Origin: Paludibacter sp. | Lineage (GTDB): Bacteria > Bacteroidota > Bacteroidia > Bacteroidales > Paludibacteraceae | Reading direction: 5' to 3' | DNA: 35,060 nt | Assembly: GCA_010365115.1 (NCBI GenBank) | Contig: JAAFGX010000040.1 | Span: forward strand, 1 to 35,060 | In this document: one piece after another, positions 15,296-23,520 of the stretch | Layout: each line of letters starts with the position of its first letter | Numbering within the stretch: position 1 is the stretch's first letter | Position numbers and translations under genes: made by a program | Notes under the pieces: model-generated | What the model was told of the DNA's origin: nothing | Databases searched by the model: none | What the model saw: the letters and a program-made list of their open reading frames with translations, nothing else

Positions 15296-16165
15296 ATGAA
15301 CGATATAGAGAAATTAAGAAATATTCCAATGATCAATATTTTGCAAAGATTAAATATTGAAGCCATTGAAAAGAAAAAAGAACAGTTTTGGTTTAAAGCT
15401 CATTGGAGAAATGAACAAACGCCTTCTGTAAAATGTGAGCATAATCTTTTTTATGACTTTGGTGAAGGTTTTGGAGGTAATACTGTGGACTTTATTATGA
15501 AGTATTTTTCCATTGGTTTTTTACAAGCAATAAGGTGGCTACAAAATGAGGATGTTATTTTTTCTTTTGACCAGCCTAAACAAAATGTTTTTCTAAAGAT
15601 GAAAAAAGAAAAGCAATATCGTGTGGAAAGAATTCAACTTTTACAAAATAGAATTTTAATTGATTATTTAAATACAAGAAAATTGAACATTGAAATATGT
15701 AAAAGGTATTTAGATGAAGTGTATTATAAAATAAACGATAGGAAATATTTTGGAGTGGGATTTAAGAATGATCAAAATCAATTTGAAATTCGAAATAAAT
15801 ATGCAAAATTATGCTTAGGAATAAAATGGTTTACATGGTTTAACAAAAGTAATAAATCCATAATTGTCTTAGAATCATGGTCGGATTTCATTTCATTATT
15901 GACGTTGTATCCAAAATGTGAAAAGTCGCAAGATTTTTTGATTTTAAATTCTCTATCAATGCTTTCGAAAGTAGATCAAATATTAAATGTTTATTCTGAA
16001 CTTTTGTTTGCGCTGGACAACGATGTTGCGGGTTCGAATGCAACAGAAAACTGTTTAAAGAAGTGGAATTTAGCAGGAGTAAAATGTAAAGATATTAGGT
16101 ATCTGTTTCATGGCTCAAAAGATATAAATGATTTCTTGATTTTAAAAACTAAAACAAGTGGTTAG
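15296..16165 (+). CDS. Toprim-domain primase-like protein of element 2
   Basis: A 289-residue homologue of the element 1 primase. The N-terminal zinc-finger-like fold (FKAHWRNEQTPSVKCEHNLF, then YDFGEGFGGNTVDFIMKYF) again lacks most zinc ligands. The Toprim motifs are LESWSDFIS (E193) and ALDNDVAG (D241, D243). The middle part is strongly similar to element 1 (YYKINDRKYFGVGFKN, FEIRNKYAKLCLG). It probably primes replication of the element. Confidence 0.85.
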   Translation: MNDIEKLRNIPMINILQRLNIEAIEKKKEQFWFKAHWRNEQTPSVKCEHNLFYDFGEGFGGNTVDFIMKYFSIGFLQAIRWLQNEDVIFSFDQPKQNVFLKMKKEKQYRVERIQLLQNRILIDYLNTRKLNIEICKRYLDEVYYKINDRKYFGVGFKNDQNQFEIRNKYAKLCLGIKWFTWFNKSNKSIIVLESWSDFISLLTLYPKCEKSQDFLILNSLSMLSKVDQILNVYSELLFALDNDVAGSNATENCLKKWNLAGVKCKDIRYLFHGSKDINDFLILKTKTSG

Positions 16166-16215
16166 ACTTGTGTTTGAATATCATTGTTTAAAGAGTTTAT
16201 ACTAGTAATGTAATT

Positions 16216-16289
16216 AGCAAGTAGGACAGGGGCGGAAAAACCCCTATCCTACTTGCTCTGCGAGGCCAAAGCCTTGAAAATAAGGCTTT
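16216..16289. other. Paired hairpins, candidate oriT of element 2
   Basis: AGCAAGTAGGACAGGGG (16216-16232) pairs with 16241-16257 over 17 positions with one C-A mismatch and an 8-nt loop. A second perfect hairpin follows: AAAGCCTT (16268-16275) with AAGGCTTT (16282-16289). No T-run follows either. They lie in the 209-bp gap before the mobilization operon. A transfer origin is the best guess; a terminator for the primase gene is the alternative for the second hairpin. Confidence 0.55.
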
Positions 16290-16374
16290 CTTTAAGAATG
16301 AAGTTTATAAGAATTTATAATTTAAACATAATAAATTCGTAAACACTTGATTAACAGTATTAAAAATTATAATT

Positions 16375-16893
16375 ATGACTAAAAAAAGTATTATTATAGA
16401 TGAAAAAGCGCATGCAGAACTTGGGAAGTTATCTGAAAGTTTACGAATGAATTTGGGTACTCTTATACAAGAAATGATTTATTATTTCAAAAAAACAGGT
16501 ATCGATCCCAAAGATGCTGTAAACAAAAATCCAGCTTTAATGGTTGCCGCTTTAGATAAAAGGATAGTCTCTTTTTTAAAAGTTCAAGAAAGAGATATTT
16601 TGAAACCATTAAGACAAGATGTTTTTAATTATCAAAATGCCCAAAAAGAAGAAATATCAAAACTAATTATTTCGATTAATAAACTCTTAGATCAACATTC
16701 GGAACGAACAACTGAAATAAAAAAAGCTCATCTTGAGAATCTGAACAAAATAAATAGCAATGATGGGGAAAGAACTAAAATGATAATTTCTGAATTACAA
16801 AAAAATAGACAAGCTATTTTGCTTATTTGTCAACTATTAGACGAAAAAAACAAATCGGGCACTATGGGTAAAATTAAATCTCTTTTTTCATAA
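16375..16893 (+). CDS. BfmA/BtgA-like mobilization accessory protein
   Basis: A 172-residue protein. The N-terminal ~50 residues (SIIIDEKAHAELGKLSESLR, LGTLIQEMIYYFKKTGIDP) match the ribbon-helix-helix part of BfmA/BtgA mobilization proteins of Bacteroides plasmids and transposons. The remainder is a long helical region with likely coiled coil. BtgA-type proteins bind oriT and assist the relaxase. Its stop codon overlaps the relaxase start (TAATG at 16891-16895). Confidence 0.75.
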   Translation: MTKKSIIIDEKAHAELGKLSESLRMNLGTLIQEMIYYFKKTGIDPKDAVNKNPALMVAALDKRIVSFLKVQERDILKPLRQDVFNYQNAQKEEISKLIISINKLLDQHSERTTEIKKAHLENLNKINSNDGERTKMIISELQKNRQAILLICQLLDEKNKSGTMGKIKSLFS

Positions 16894-18149
16894 TGCCAAT
16901 ATCTAAACCTCATAGTACACTTGGAGCAGACAATAAAGGAAGTTGTTCCAACTTAGCCATTTACTTAGAAAAGGAAAATGAAGAATTAGACAGAATCATC
17001 AAAAAATCTTCCTCAATGAGTGAAATATCTCAGCTAGAAAACAGGAAACAATGGTTCTTTACAGCTTCAGAGATTAATATCAGTACGATAGATGTTATTA
17101 GTGCTATCGATAATAATAAAAGAAAATTAGGAGCTAATGATGCTAAATATTTTGCTCCAACAATTAGCTTCAGCGAGAATGAGTTGAGTCATATTGCCTT
17201 TCTGGCTACAGGCAAAAAAGAAATTACAAGTATTTCGGAATTAAACTCATCTGAATTAGAGCAATTTAATAATCTTATAAGAGAGTATGGACGCAAAGTA
17301 ATGGATAACTATGCTTTGAATTTTAATCGTCAAGACAAAGGAATTAAAACGGGTGATGATTTAGTTTATTTTGCAAAAATTGAGCATTTTAGAAAATACA
17401 AGGGTACAGATAAAGAGGTTATTAATGGAAAGGAAATTTCTGGAGAGTATAAAAAGGGTCTGCAATCTCATATTCACATAATTGTTTCCAGAAAAGATAA
17501 AACACAAATATTAAAATTAAGCCCTACTTGTAATGAAAAACAAACCAATAGAAAAATTGGTAATAATGAATATCAAGTGGGATTTGATAGAGTGAAATGG
17601 ATCAATTCGAACGAAAAAACTTTTGATGAACATTTTAATTATAAACGAAAAGAACTTGAAAAATTTCAAAATCAAAATATTTTAAAAAATGGAAGTCCTC
17701 AAGACAAACATGAAATCAATAAAAAAATAGAAATAGAATCGAATAATAGGGATGATATAAAAAAGCAAATTAGGAATGCTCATTTCAATGTTTTGATGAC
17801 AAAACCAAACAATTTAAAAGAGTATCAACAGCGGATGATGAAATTTGCCATTCAAGTTTTACCAACAATAAATAAAAGTGGTTATATCCAAGAGAATCAC
17901 TTTTTTCACGAACAATCAGGAATAGATTTCAAAGCGAGTGAAGTTGATCAAAACTTAAAACTCTATGAATTATTTAGTGCTGATAGTAAAACAACGAAGC
18001 AAGTGCAACAAACTGAACCGTCATTAGAGGATTGGAAGATTAACACCGGAAGATTAACATCCATTTTATCATCTCTTCCCTATGAAATCGATCCAGGGGT
18101 TGATGATGAATTGCTAAAAAGAAAAAGAAAGAGAGCAATAAGAAGATGA
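16893..18149 (+). CDS. MobB/BtgB-type relaxase
   Basis: A 418-residue relaxase of the Bacteroides MobB/BtgB type (DUF5712). Family features are the N-terminal NKGSCSNLAIYLEKENEE (likely nucleophile tyrosine Y24) and the histidine motif LQSHIHIIVSRKD (H193, H195). The C-terminal third is lysine-rich and less conserved. It is from a different relaxase family than the element 1 enzyme, so the two elements should not process each other's oriT efficiently. The gene converges with the XRE regulator at 18190. Confidence 0.82.
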   Translation: MPISKPHSTLGADNKGSCSNLAIYLEKENEELDRIIKKSSSMSEISQLENRKQWFFTASEINISTIDVISAIDNNKRKLGANDAKYFAPTISFSENELSHIAFLATGKKEITSISELNSSELEQFNNLIREYGRKVMDNYALNFNRQDKGIKTGDDLVYFAKIEHFRKYKGTDKEVINGKEISGEYKKGLQSHIHIIVSRKDKTQILKLSPTCNEKQTNRKIGNNEYQVGFDRVKWINSNEKTFDEHFNYKRKELEKFQNQNILKNGSPQDKHEINKKIEIESNNRDDIKKQIRNAHFNVLMTKPNNLKEYQQRMMKFAIQVLPTINKSGYIQENHFFHEQSGIDFKASEVDQNLKLYELFSADSKTTKQVQQTEPSLEDWKINTGRLTSILSSLPYEIDPGVDDELLKRKRKRAIRR

Positions 18150-18189
18150 TTCAATATAAAAATACGGTAGTATAAGGGAACTATTTCAA

Positions 18190-18594
18190 TTATTTATTGA
18201 TTAATTTTTCAAGCCTTGCCATCATTTCATCTTTCTCTTTCAACATACGCTCGTATAATGCAATTTTTTCTTCGTGCAGTTTAACAAATTGATCAATTTG
18301 ATTAATAGTTGAATTGTAAAATACAGATGCAGGTTGTTGACAGTTGTCAAATGTATTGGAAATAATATTTATTGCTTGCTCCTCATCAAAATTCTTAAAA
18401 GCTTCCACCGGAATTTTCAATGCATTTGAGATTTGCCTTAGCATATCCTCCTCAATTATATCTTTTTGCTCAAGCATAGAAATTTTCTTTTGATTCCAGT
18501 CATTTCCCAGATCAAAAGCCAATGCTTCCTGTTTGACTCCAAGCATTTCTCTGAAGCGTTTTACGTTTCTTCCCTGATGTATTTTCTGTTCCAT
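18190..18594 (-). CDS. XRE-family regulator with C-terminal coiled coil
   Basis: A 134-residue protein. Residues ~8-65 are an XRE helix-turn-helix (NVKRFREMLGVKQEALAFDL, QKKISMLEQ, MLRQISNALKIPVEAFKNF). The C-terminal ~35 residues form a likely coiled coil (LHEEKIALYERMLKEKDEMM). It diverges from the two-gene unit at 18775; the 180 bp between them hold AT-rich repeats that could be its operator. It probably controls its neighbours. It has a higher G+C content than the mobilization genes, like 18775 and 19371. Confidence 0.82.
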   Translation of the reverse strand: MEQKIHQGRNVKRFREMLGVKQEALAFDLGNDWNQKKISMLEQKDIIEEDMLRQISNALKIPVEAFKNFDEEQAINIISNTFDNCQQPASVFYNSTINQIDQFVKLHEEKIALYERMLKEKDEMMARLEKLINK

Positions 18595-18669
18595 AGTGAC
18601 TATAAATTTTCTAAAGGCTCAAAGATAAATCCATTTGGATTAAAAAGTTTGATATTCAAAGGTAAAAAA

Positions 18670-18708
18670 ATATCCTGTAAAATATCCATTTTATCAGATA
18701 TTATATCC
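18670..18708. promoter_or_regulatory. ATATCC repeats between divergent genes
   Basis: ATATCC occurs at 18670-18675, 18682-18687 and 18703-18708, the last overlapping the perfect palindrome GATAT-T-ATATC (18697-18707). A fourth partial copy TTATCC follows near 18723. This is a candidate binding site for the divergent XRE regulator. Confidence 0.4.
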
Positions 18709-18774
18709 GCTTTTCGAATAGATTATCCTTTTGGAAGAATGGAACTTCGCTGGTGAATATTAAATCTTTCCACT

Positions 18775-19335
18775 ATGAAAAAGAATAAAATATCCTTCGA
18801 GACAAGATTTTGGGCAGGGTTTGTGACAGAAAATCCATTTGAGGCATTTGACGCCATTTTTGACTTTGCACATCTTGATTATTATAAACATAATTTAAGT
18901 GAAGCTGTACTTTACTGCTATAAGAGAAAAGTGTACAAGCAAGACAACCCCTGCAATGTTTTTGTCTTTTATACTGCTGTCACCTCTTTTCTTAAAGTCT
19001 GTTACTGCCTGAAAGACAAAAGCAAAAAATGGAAAGTGAAAGAGTCATCCCGCTGTGAAAAAGTATTTCATCTTTCTTCGCTGACAAAGGAAGAATACAA
19101 CGATCCTTTTCTTGTATTGCAAAATGCATTTACCGAGAATACACTGCAAGAGTTTGAATTTTTTCTAAGTGAAATCGTAGAGCTTTCATTGTCTCCCTAT
19201 GCAGGAGACTATGAGTCCGACCTGACGACACCTTATATTCATTTAATTAAAATGCTCGATGCAGGAGAGCTGATGAGAGAAAGAGGTGTTGAGAGAATCA
19301 AGAAAACCGATCAAATTAAGCCTGTAACGGAATAA
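18775..19335 (+). CDS. Hypothetical helical protein (186 aa) of the XRE-linked module
   Basis: A 186-residue protein predicted largely helical (FEAFDAIFDFAHLDYYKHNL, VFYTAVTSFLKVCYCLKD, LQEFEFFLSEIVEL). It has no signal peptide or membrane segment. I do not recognise the family. It starts 180 bp from the divergent XRE gene and 35 bp ahead of the 539-residue gene, which suggests an operon. It shares their raised G+C content, so the three genes probably moved in together. A HEPN-like fold is possible from the helical pattern but there is no R-x4-6-H motif I can point to. Confidence 0.7.
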   Translation: MKKNKISFETRFWAGFVTENPFEAFDAIFDFAHLDYYKHNLSEAVLYCYKRKVYKQDNPCNVFVFYTAVTSFLKVCYCLKDKSKKWKVKESSRCEKVFHLSSLTKEEYNDPFLVLQNAFTENTLQEFEFFLSEIVELSLSPYAGDYESDLTTPYIHLIKMLDAGELMRERGVERIKKTDQIKPVTE

Positions 19336-19370
19336 AATATCTTTTATCTAATCTTCAAAAAAACAGTATT

Positions 19371-20990
19371 ATGAAAACACTAGAAAAACATTCATTTCCA
19401 AAACTCGAAAACGAATATCTGGAAAACATACTCAGACAATTGGTTAATAAGCACAATATCATTCAGATGTTTTTTACCAAACAGACTTCTTCTTTATTTT
19501 CACATCTGATTATCCATATCGATAATAATAGTGATGCGGAACAACTACAACAGCACAAATGGCTGAAAAAAGTTAGAAATCGCTATCAGATTGATGTCAT
19601 TTTCATTTATTCCGGAAGGCTTCATCATCGATTCTCTTTGGGGCATCCTTTTATGGAATGCTACTGTCAGTCTTCGGCTCTGATCTACCACAATCCAGCC
19701 GCTGTAAATCCACTCATTATTACAAGGGATTGGAAGCAATACAAGAAGAAGTTCCATGCGTTTGAAGAGCGTTTTTATAACGACCACGACCTTCATAAGG
19801 TACAAGTCCATAATCTCATTTCAGAAGGTGCTACAAACAGTGTTTTCACATCCTATGCAAGATGGATTAAATATGATCTCGAATATTTAGAAGAACTCTA
19901 TCTAGTAAATACGTTTAATTCGCTGCCTTTGGAGGAAAGGATCTATAACCTGATCACATACATTCCTGAGATTCAAAAATACTTTGTGAGAAGCAGTCCA
20001 GACAAATATGTTCTTATAGATTTGTTTTCGAAAGCAAAAGAAGCATCCATCAATGATGATGAGCCAATACATAAAGATGAAATGTATGAAGCAGTTGGAA
20101 TTGCCGAACAACGCCTCTATTGTCTTATCGAAGAAAGGTTTTCTGAATTAAAGAAGATGTTAAAAAAAGCACATATAGTAGAACACGAAGTTTCATGCCA
20201 AATGGATAATAAACCGAAAAAACAAACCCTGGACATTGCTGTCGAAACCATATTAAATTTAGTAGAAGTTGAACAAATCTACTTATACCACCAAATTACC
20301 GATGCAGAGAAAACGACCTATTACCTGATGCTTATAGGTAACGGTGGAACTAATGAAAAATTAAGGTTAATCACTCATTTCTTAAAAAGCAAAATTGCGC
20401 ATAATCACGAGGTTGTTATGATAAGCCACAGCCGTAAATGGATACAAGAAAACCTCTACCAGTTTCAAAGTTTCTTTTCCGACATTATTCAAGCCGATGA
20501 CCTGATATATTCATCCAGCCCGTACCACCCGGAATTTCATTGGGAGCTGCCTCACAATCCTTACCACGCCGATCTGTATTTTTATTACAAGCCGACCAAA
20601 GATATTGCCTTGCAATTTTTTACCATAGCCAATAATCCTAAAGAAAACTACCAAGGTTTAGAGTATCTCTTTTCATTATTCTTTCTGTCCTTTTGCAGAA
20701 CCTACATTTTTGTAAAAACCTATTACTTGCCTAATAATCTGACAAGTGAGGCATTGTGGCAATTATGTATCTATGCAGAGTCCGACATCCGAAAGTATAA
20801 TTATTTACTGGAACAGTTTTGGACAGATTGCTTTCCATTTTTAAATAAACATAGGGTGCTTAATCATAAATTGTCAAAGCTCAGCAAGGAAGAGGTTTAT
20901 CAGATGAATGGTATTGTTGAGAAGTTGATGTATGAATTACACAATTTGGTTATTGAAGACGGATTATTGCAAGACTTTGAGGAAGATTAA
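19371..20990 (+). CDS. Large hypothetical protein with internal duplication
   Basis: A 539-residue protein. Two segments of ~80 residues align: residues ~29-112 (HNIIQMFFTKQTSSLFSHLI ... SALIYHNP) and ~296-384 (VEQIYLYHQITDAEKTTYYL ... DDLIYSSSP). Both run strand, strand, helix, strand, helix and end in LIYxxxP. Each is followed by a helical domain. The second copy has GNGG where nucleotidyltransferase-like folds have their Gly-rich turn, but the acidic residues of an active nucleotidyltransferase are not evident. The protein may be a tandem of degenerate nucleotidyltransferase-plus-helical units, which is inference. No membrane segments. It lies between mobilization and defence genes. Confidence 0.72.
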   Translation: MKTLEKHSFPKLENEYLENILRQLVNKHNIIQMFFTKQTSSLFSHLIIHIDNNSDAEQLQQHKWLKKVRNRYQIDVIFIYSGRLHHRFSLGHPFMECYCQSSALIYHNPAAVNPLIITRDWKQYKKKFHAFEERFYNDHDLHKVQVHNLISEGATNSVFTSYARWIKYDLEYLEELYLVNTFNSLPLEERIYNLITYIPEIQKYFVRSSPDKYVLIDLFSKAKEASINDDEPIHKDEMYEAVGIAEQRLYCLIEERFSELKKMLKKAHIVEHEVSCQMDNKPKKQTLDIAVETILNLVEVEQIYLYHQITDAEKTTYYLMLIGNGGTNEKLRLITHFLKSKIAHNHEVVMISHSRKWIQENLYQFQSFFSDIIQADDLIYSSSPYHPEFHWELPHNPYHADLYFYYKPTKDIALQFFTIANNPKENYQGLEYLFSLFFLSFCRTYIFVKTYYLPNNLTSEALWQLCIYAESDIRKYNYLLEQFWTDCFPFLNKHRVLNHKLSKLSKEEVYQMNGIVEKLMYELHNLVIEDGLLQDFEED

Positions 20991-21299
20991 CCAGATTAGT
21001 AAACGACAATTTTGGAATAAAACTAATTTTTAATTCAAAATCCATGATAAAAATAAGAAATAATTTAAATTTTGTTTTCATAAGACGGAAGAGCCTCGCT
21101 ATTATTGCGGGGTTTTTCATTAATAAATTGTCTCAATTGTGCAAATAGATTTTTTGCTAGAGTACTATAAACCAAATTCTTACTGTAAAAAAAATAATTT
21201 AACTTTAATTAAAAAGTCAAACCCTGTTATTTTATACTTACACACTTTTTAGGACAGTGTTATAAAAAAGTAAAACATAAAAGTGCGCTAGATAGTGTT
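20991..21299. other. Intergenic gap with one terminator
   Basis: CCTCGC (21094-21099) pairs with GCGGGG (21107-21112), followed by five T, and would end transcription from the 19371 gene. The rest is AT-rich with no supported gene. Confidence 0.6.
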
Positions 21300-21581
21300 T
21301 TATAATTTAATGTATAATTCTAATGCTGACCCAGATTTTGGGCGATGTAAGTAAATTGGATAAAAATTATAATTATCTTCCGTTTCCCCTATAATTACAG
21401 ATTCTCCTCTAAATTCATTGTCAATTCTTCTTAATACCACCATTTTTCCATTACCATGAAAGACCATTTTATAATTTTCTAACGGCAACATGTCAAACAT
21501 TTCGGGATAGATTGCAACGTGATGGCCGAAATACTCATCAGTCGCTACGAGTAGTTTATTGAGAACAAAAAGGTTACTCAA
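21300..21581 (-). pseudogene. Probable 5'-truncated hypothetical gene
   Basis: A 93-codon frame on the minus strand. The stretch from about codon 16 (EYFGHHVAIYPEMFDMLPLE) to the end (SALELYIKL) is protein-like, but the first ~10 codons overlap an IstB-like remnant on the other strand that begins near 21555. The upstream part of the gene seems lost at that point. An internal ATG at 21500 could give a 66-residue product. The family is unrecognised. Confidence 0.35.
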
Positions 21582-21701
21582 ATCACTACCAACCTAGCCG
21601 CTTCAGAACTGGAAAACATTTTCGGAAACCGAGTAAGTTCAAGATTATGACAAATGTTTAATCTAATTGCATTTGACGGGGAAGCAAAAGAAAAGAGATA
21701 A
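21555..21701 (+). pseudogene. C-terminal remnant of an IstB/DnaC-like ATPase
   Basis: In one plus-strand frame the DNA reads FIENKKVTQITTNLAASELE then NIFGNRVSSRL, a TGA stop (21648-21650), then QMFNLIAFDGEAKEKR and TAA (21699-21701). This matches the conserved C-terminus of IstB/DnaC-type ATPases (ITTNL, GNR, SRL-x-MFNLI, KR end). The TGA stands where an Arg codon is expected. The rest of the gene is missing upstream. It marks an old deletion or insertion scar before the AbiE genes. Confidence 0.65.
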
Positions 21702-21736
21702 ATGGGTTGTTGTAATTATCTTTCGTATTCACATTG

Positions 21737-21838
21737 TCAGGTTTAACCTGATAATATAGCTACGATATGTAAATTGTGCTAAATAAATGATTGTTGATAT
21801 TATTATATTTTGTATCATTGTAGTCAGGTTAAACCTGA
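21737..21838. promoter_or_regulatory. Two palindromic operators before abiEi
   Basis: TCAGGTTTAACCTGA (21737-21751) and TCAGGTTAAACCTGA (21824-21838) are perfect palindromes with 7-bp arms and one central base, centres 87 bp apart. The second ends 10 bp before the chosen AbiEi ATG. AbiEi antitoxins in other bacteria repress their own promoter through paired inverted repeats, so this is the likely AbiEi operator pair. Confidence 0.75.
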
Positions 21839-21848
21839 TATATTGACT

Positions 21849-22670
21849 ATGAGGCATAAATATATATCTACACAATCTAATGAGATCCTTTCCTATTTCA
21901 ATAGTAAGGACATACCGTGTTTTGATTCTAAGGCAGCATTAAAAGCTTTGCCCGAATCAAAAGAAAGTGCGGTAAGGGAATTGCTTAGCGACATGACGAA
22001 AAGAGGTCTTTTAATGAGGCTAAAAGAAGGTGTCTATTATATAATTCCTTATGAAGAGAATCCGGAAACTTTTATGCCCGATTGGCATTTAATTGCACAG
22101 TATCTCGTAAAGGATGCGAAGCATTACATTGGCTACTATTCTGCATTGCAAATCCACAATCTCATTACTCAGCCTTCGCTTAAAGAGCAAATTGTTGTTT
22201 CAAAACAAATGAGACCATCGGAAATTAAAATCAAAGACATTACATTTCAATTTATCTATCACAACGAAAATCACTTCTTTGGTGAAAAGAAAATTTGGAT
22301 TGATGATTTTAATAAAGTACAATGCTCAGATTTAGAAAAAACCATAGTGGATTGTCTCTTTAAACCTGACTATGCGGGGGGCATTGTCGAAATTGCTAAA
22401 GCCATATATGAAACGAGAGACCGAATCAATTTTAAGAAACTATTAGATTACATCAAGGATTTCAAATCCCAAGCGGTCATAAAACGATTGGGATTTCTCT
22501 TGGAAATCTTGGAAATAGACAATGAAATTGTCCAAGAGCTATTGAATATGAAAACAGCCTCTTACATACAACTTGATACAGAATTGCCAAAATCGGGTAA
22601 AATGATAAGTCGTTGGAGTATTCAACAAAATTTAGAAACAGAAACAATTAAGTCAGCCATTTACACATGA
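21849..22670 (+). CDS. abiEi: AbiEi-family antitoxin/repressor
   Basis: A 273-residue type IV toxin-antitoxin antitoxin. The N-terminal winged-helix part spans residues ~1-75 (FDSKAALKALPESKESAVRE, LLMRLKEGVYYIIP). The C-terminal part has the AbiEi hallmark YIGYYSALQIHNLI and SDLEKTIVDCLFKPDYAGGI. I chose ATG 21849 rather than the upstream TTG at 21810 because the upstream codons run through the second palindrome. AbiEi represses the operon and neutralises AbiEii without stable contact. Its gene overlaps the toxin gene by 4 bp. With tight spacing downstream, its operators may govern the restriction genes as well. Confidence 0.88.
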   Translation: MRHKYISTQSNEILSYFNSKDIPCFDSKAALKALPESKESAVRELLSDMTKRGLLMRLKEGVYYIIPYEENPETFMPDWHLIAQYLVKDAKHYIGYYSALQIHNLITQPSLKEQIVVSKQMRPSEIKIKDITFQFIYHNENHFFGEKKIWIDDFNKVQCSDLEKTIVDCLFKPDYAGGIVEIAKAIYETRDRINFKKLLDYIKDFKSQAVIKRLGFLLEILEIDNEIVQELLNMKTASYIQLDTELPKSGKMISRWSIQQNLETETIKSAIYT

Positions 22671-23494
22671 TCAAACCAGGCGAAATACAAAAGAAAGCAA
22701 ACCAAGTTGGAGTTCGTGACCAGCAAATCGAGAAAGATTACATTTTATCTTGGATACTTTGGGGGGTAGCAAATCACGAACAACTTTCAAAAATAGTAGT
22801 ATTCAAAGGAGGAACAGTATTAAAGAAAGTCTATTTTGAAGATTATCGTTTCTCAGAAGATTTAGATTTTACATTACTAGATAACGAAATTTCAAACGAA
22901 CAAATTTTCGAATGGTTCAACGAAACATTTGATCTAATCAAGGAGGAAGCAAACATACCACTAAAAAAGATTGACGATGATGAAGACGATGAAAACAAAC
23001 TAAAAGAGGAGAAAGAAGACGGTCTAAACTTCTACATAGGTTATGTTGGCCCATTGGGTGGTTTTGGAAACAACAAAAAAGTGAAAATAGATATCTCAAG
23101 AAGTGAAAAATTAGAGTTTGAGCCAATACAAAAAGAGGCACTTATAGACTACTCAGATTTAGAAGAATACACTTTGCTATGTTATCCTTTAGAAGAATTA
23201 TTAGTAGAAAAATTACGTTGTACCATGCAGCGTATGCAACCAAGAGATTACTATGATATTTGGTATTTAGTAGAAGTTGAAGGAATGGAGGTTGAATATT
23301 TTACGAATGAATTCCGAAATAAATGCATAAGCAAACAACAAAATCCGGATGATTTTCATAAAAAACTAGAACAAAAATTACCCCAATACAAAGCACGATG
23401 GCAAAAATCGATGAGTGATCAAATAAAAGATTTACCCGATTTTGAGCAAGTGGAAAGAGAAGTGAGTAGAAAGATTAAAAATTTCATGGTTTAA
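22667..23494 (+). CDS. abiEii: AbiEii-family nucleotidyltransferase toxin
   Basis: A 275-residue toxin of the AbiEii/AbiGii family (DUF1814). The nucleotidyltransferase motif is FKGGTVLKK (G48, G49) with YRFSEDLDF (D65, D67). KIDIS provides a further acidic position, and the C-terminal family motif is [20 protein letters not shown]. Related enzymes bind GTP or add nucleotides to tRNA ends, stopping growth to block phage. It overlaps abiEi by 4 bp (ATGA) and ends only 26 bp before hsdM. Confidence 0.88.
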   Translation: MIKPGEIQKKANQVGVRDQQIEKDYILSWILWGVANHEQLSKIVVFKGGTVLKKVYFEDYRFSEDLDFTLLDNEISNEQIFEWFNETFDLIKEEANIPLKKIDDDEDDENKLKEEKEDGLNFYIGYVGPLGGFGNNKKVKIDISRSEKLEFEPIQKEALIDYSDLEEYTLLCYPLEELLVEKLRCTMQRMQPRDYYDIWYLVEVEGMEVEYFTNEFRNKCISKQQNPDDFHKKLEQKLPQYKARWQKSMSDQIKDLPDFEQVEREVSRKIKNFMV

Positions 23495-23520
23495 CCAACG
23501 AAATAAGAAAAAGAAAAATA

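Noticed and set aside
18466-18756. Plus-strand 96-codon frame antisense to the XRE gene
   Set aside because: It overlaps the N-terminal HTH of the XRE gene and its divergent control region, and the product has no protein-like pattern.
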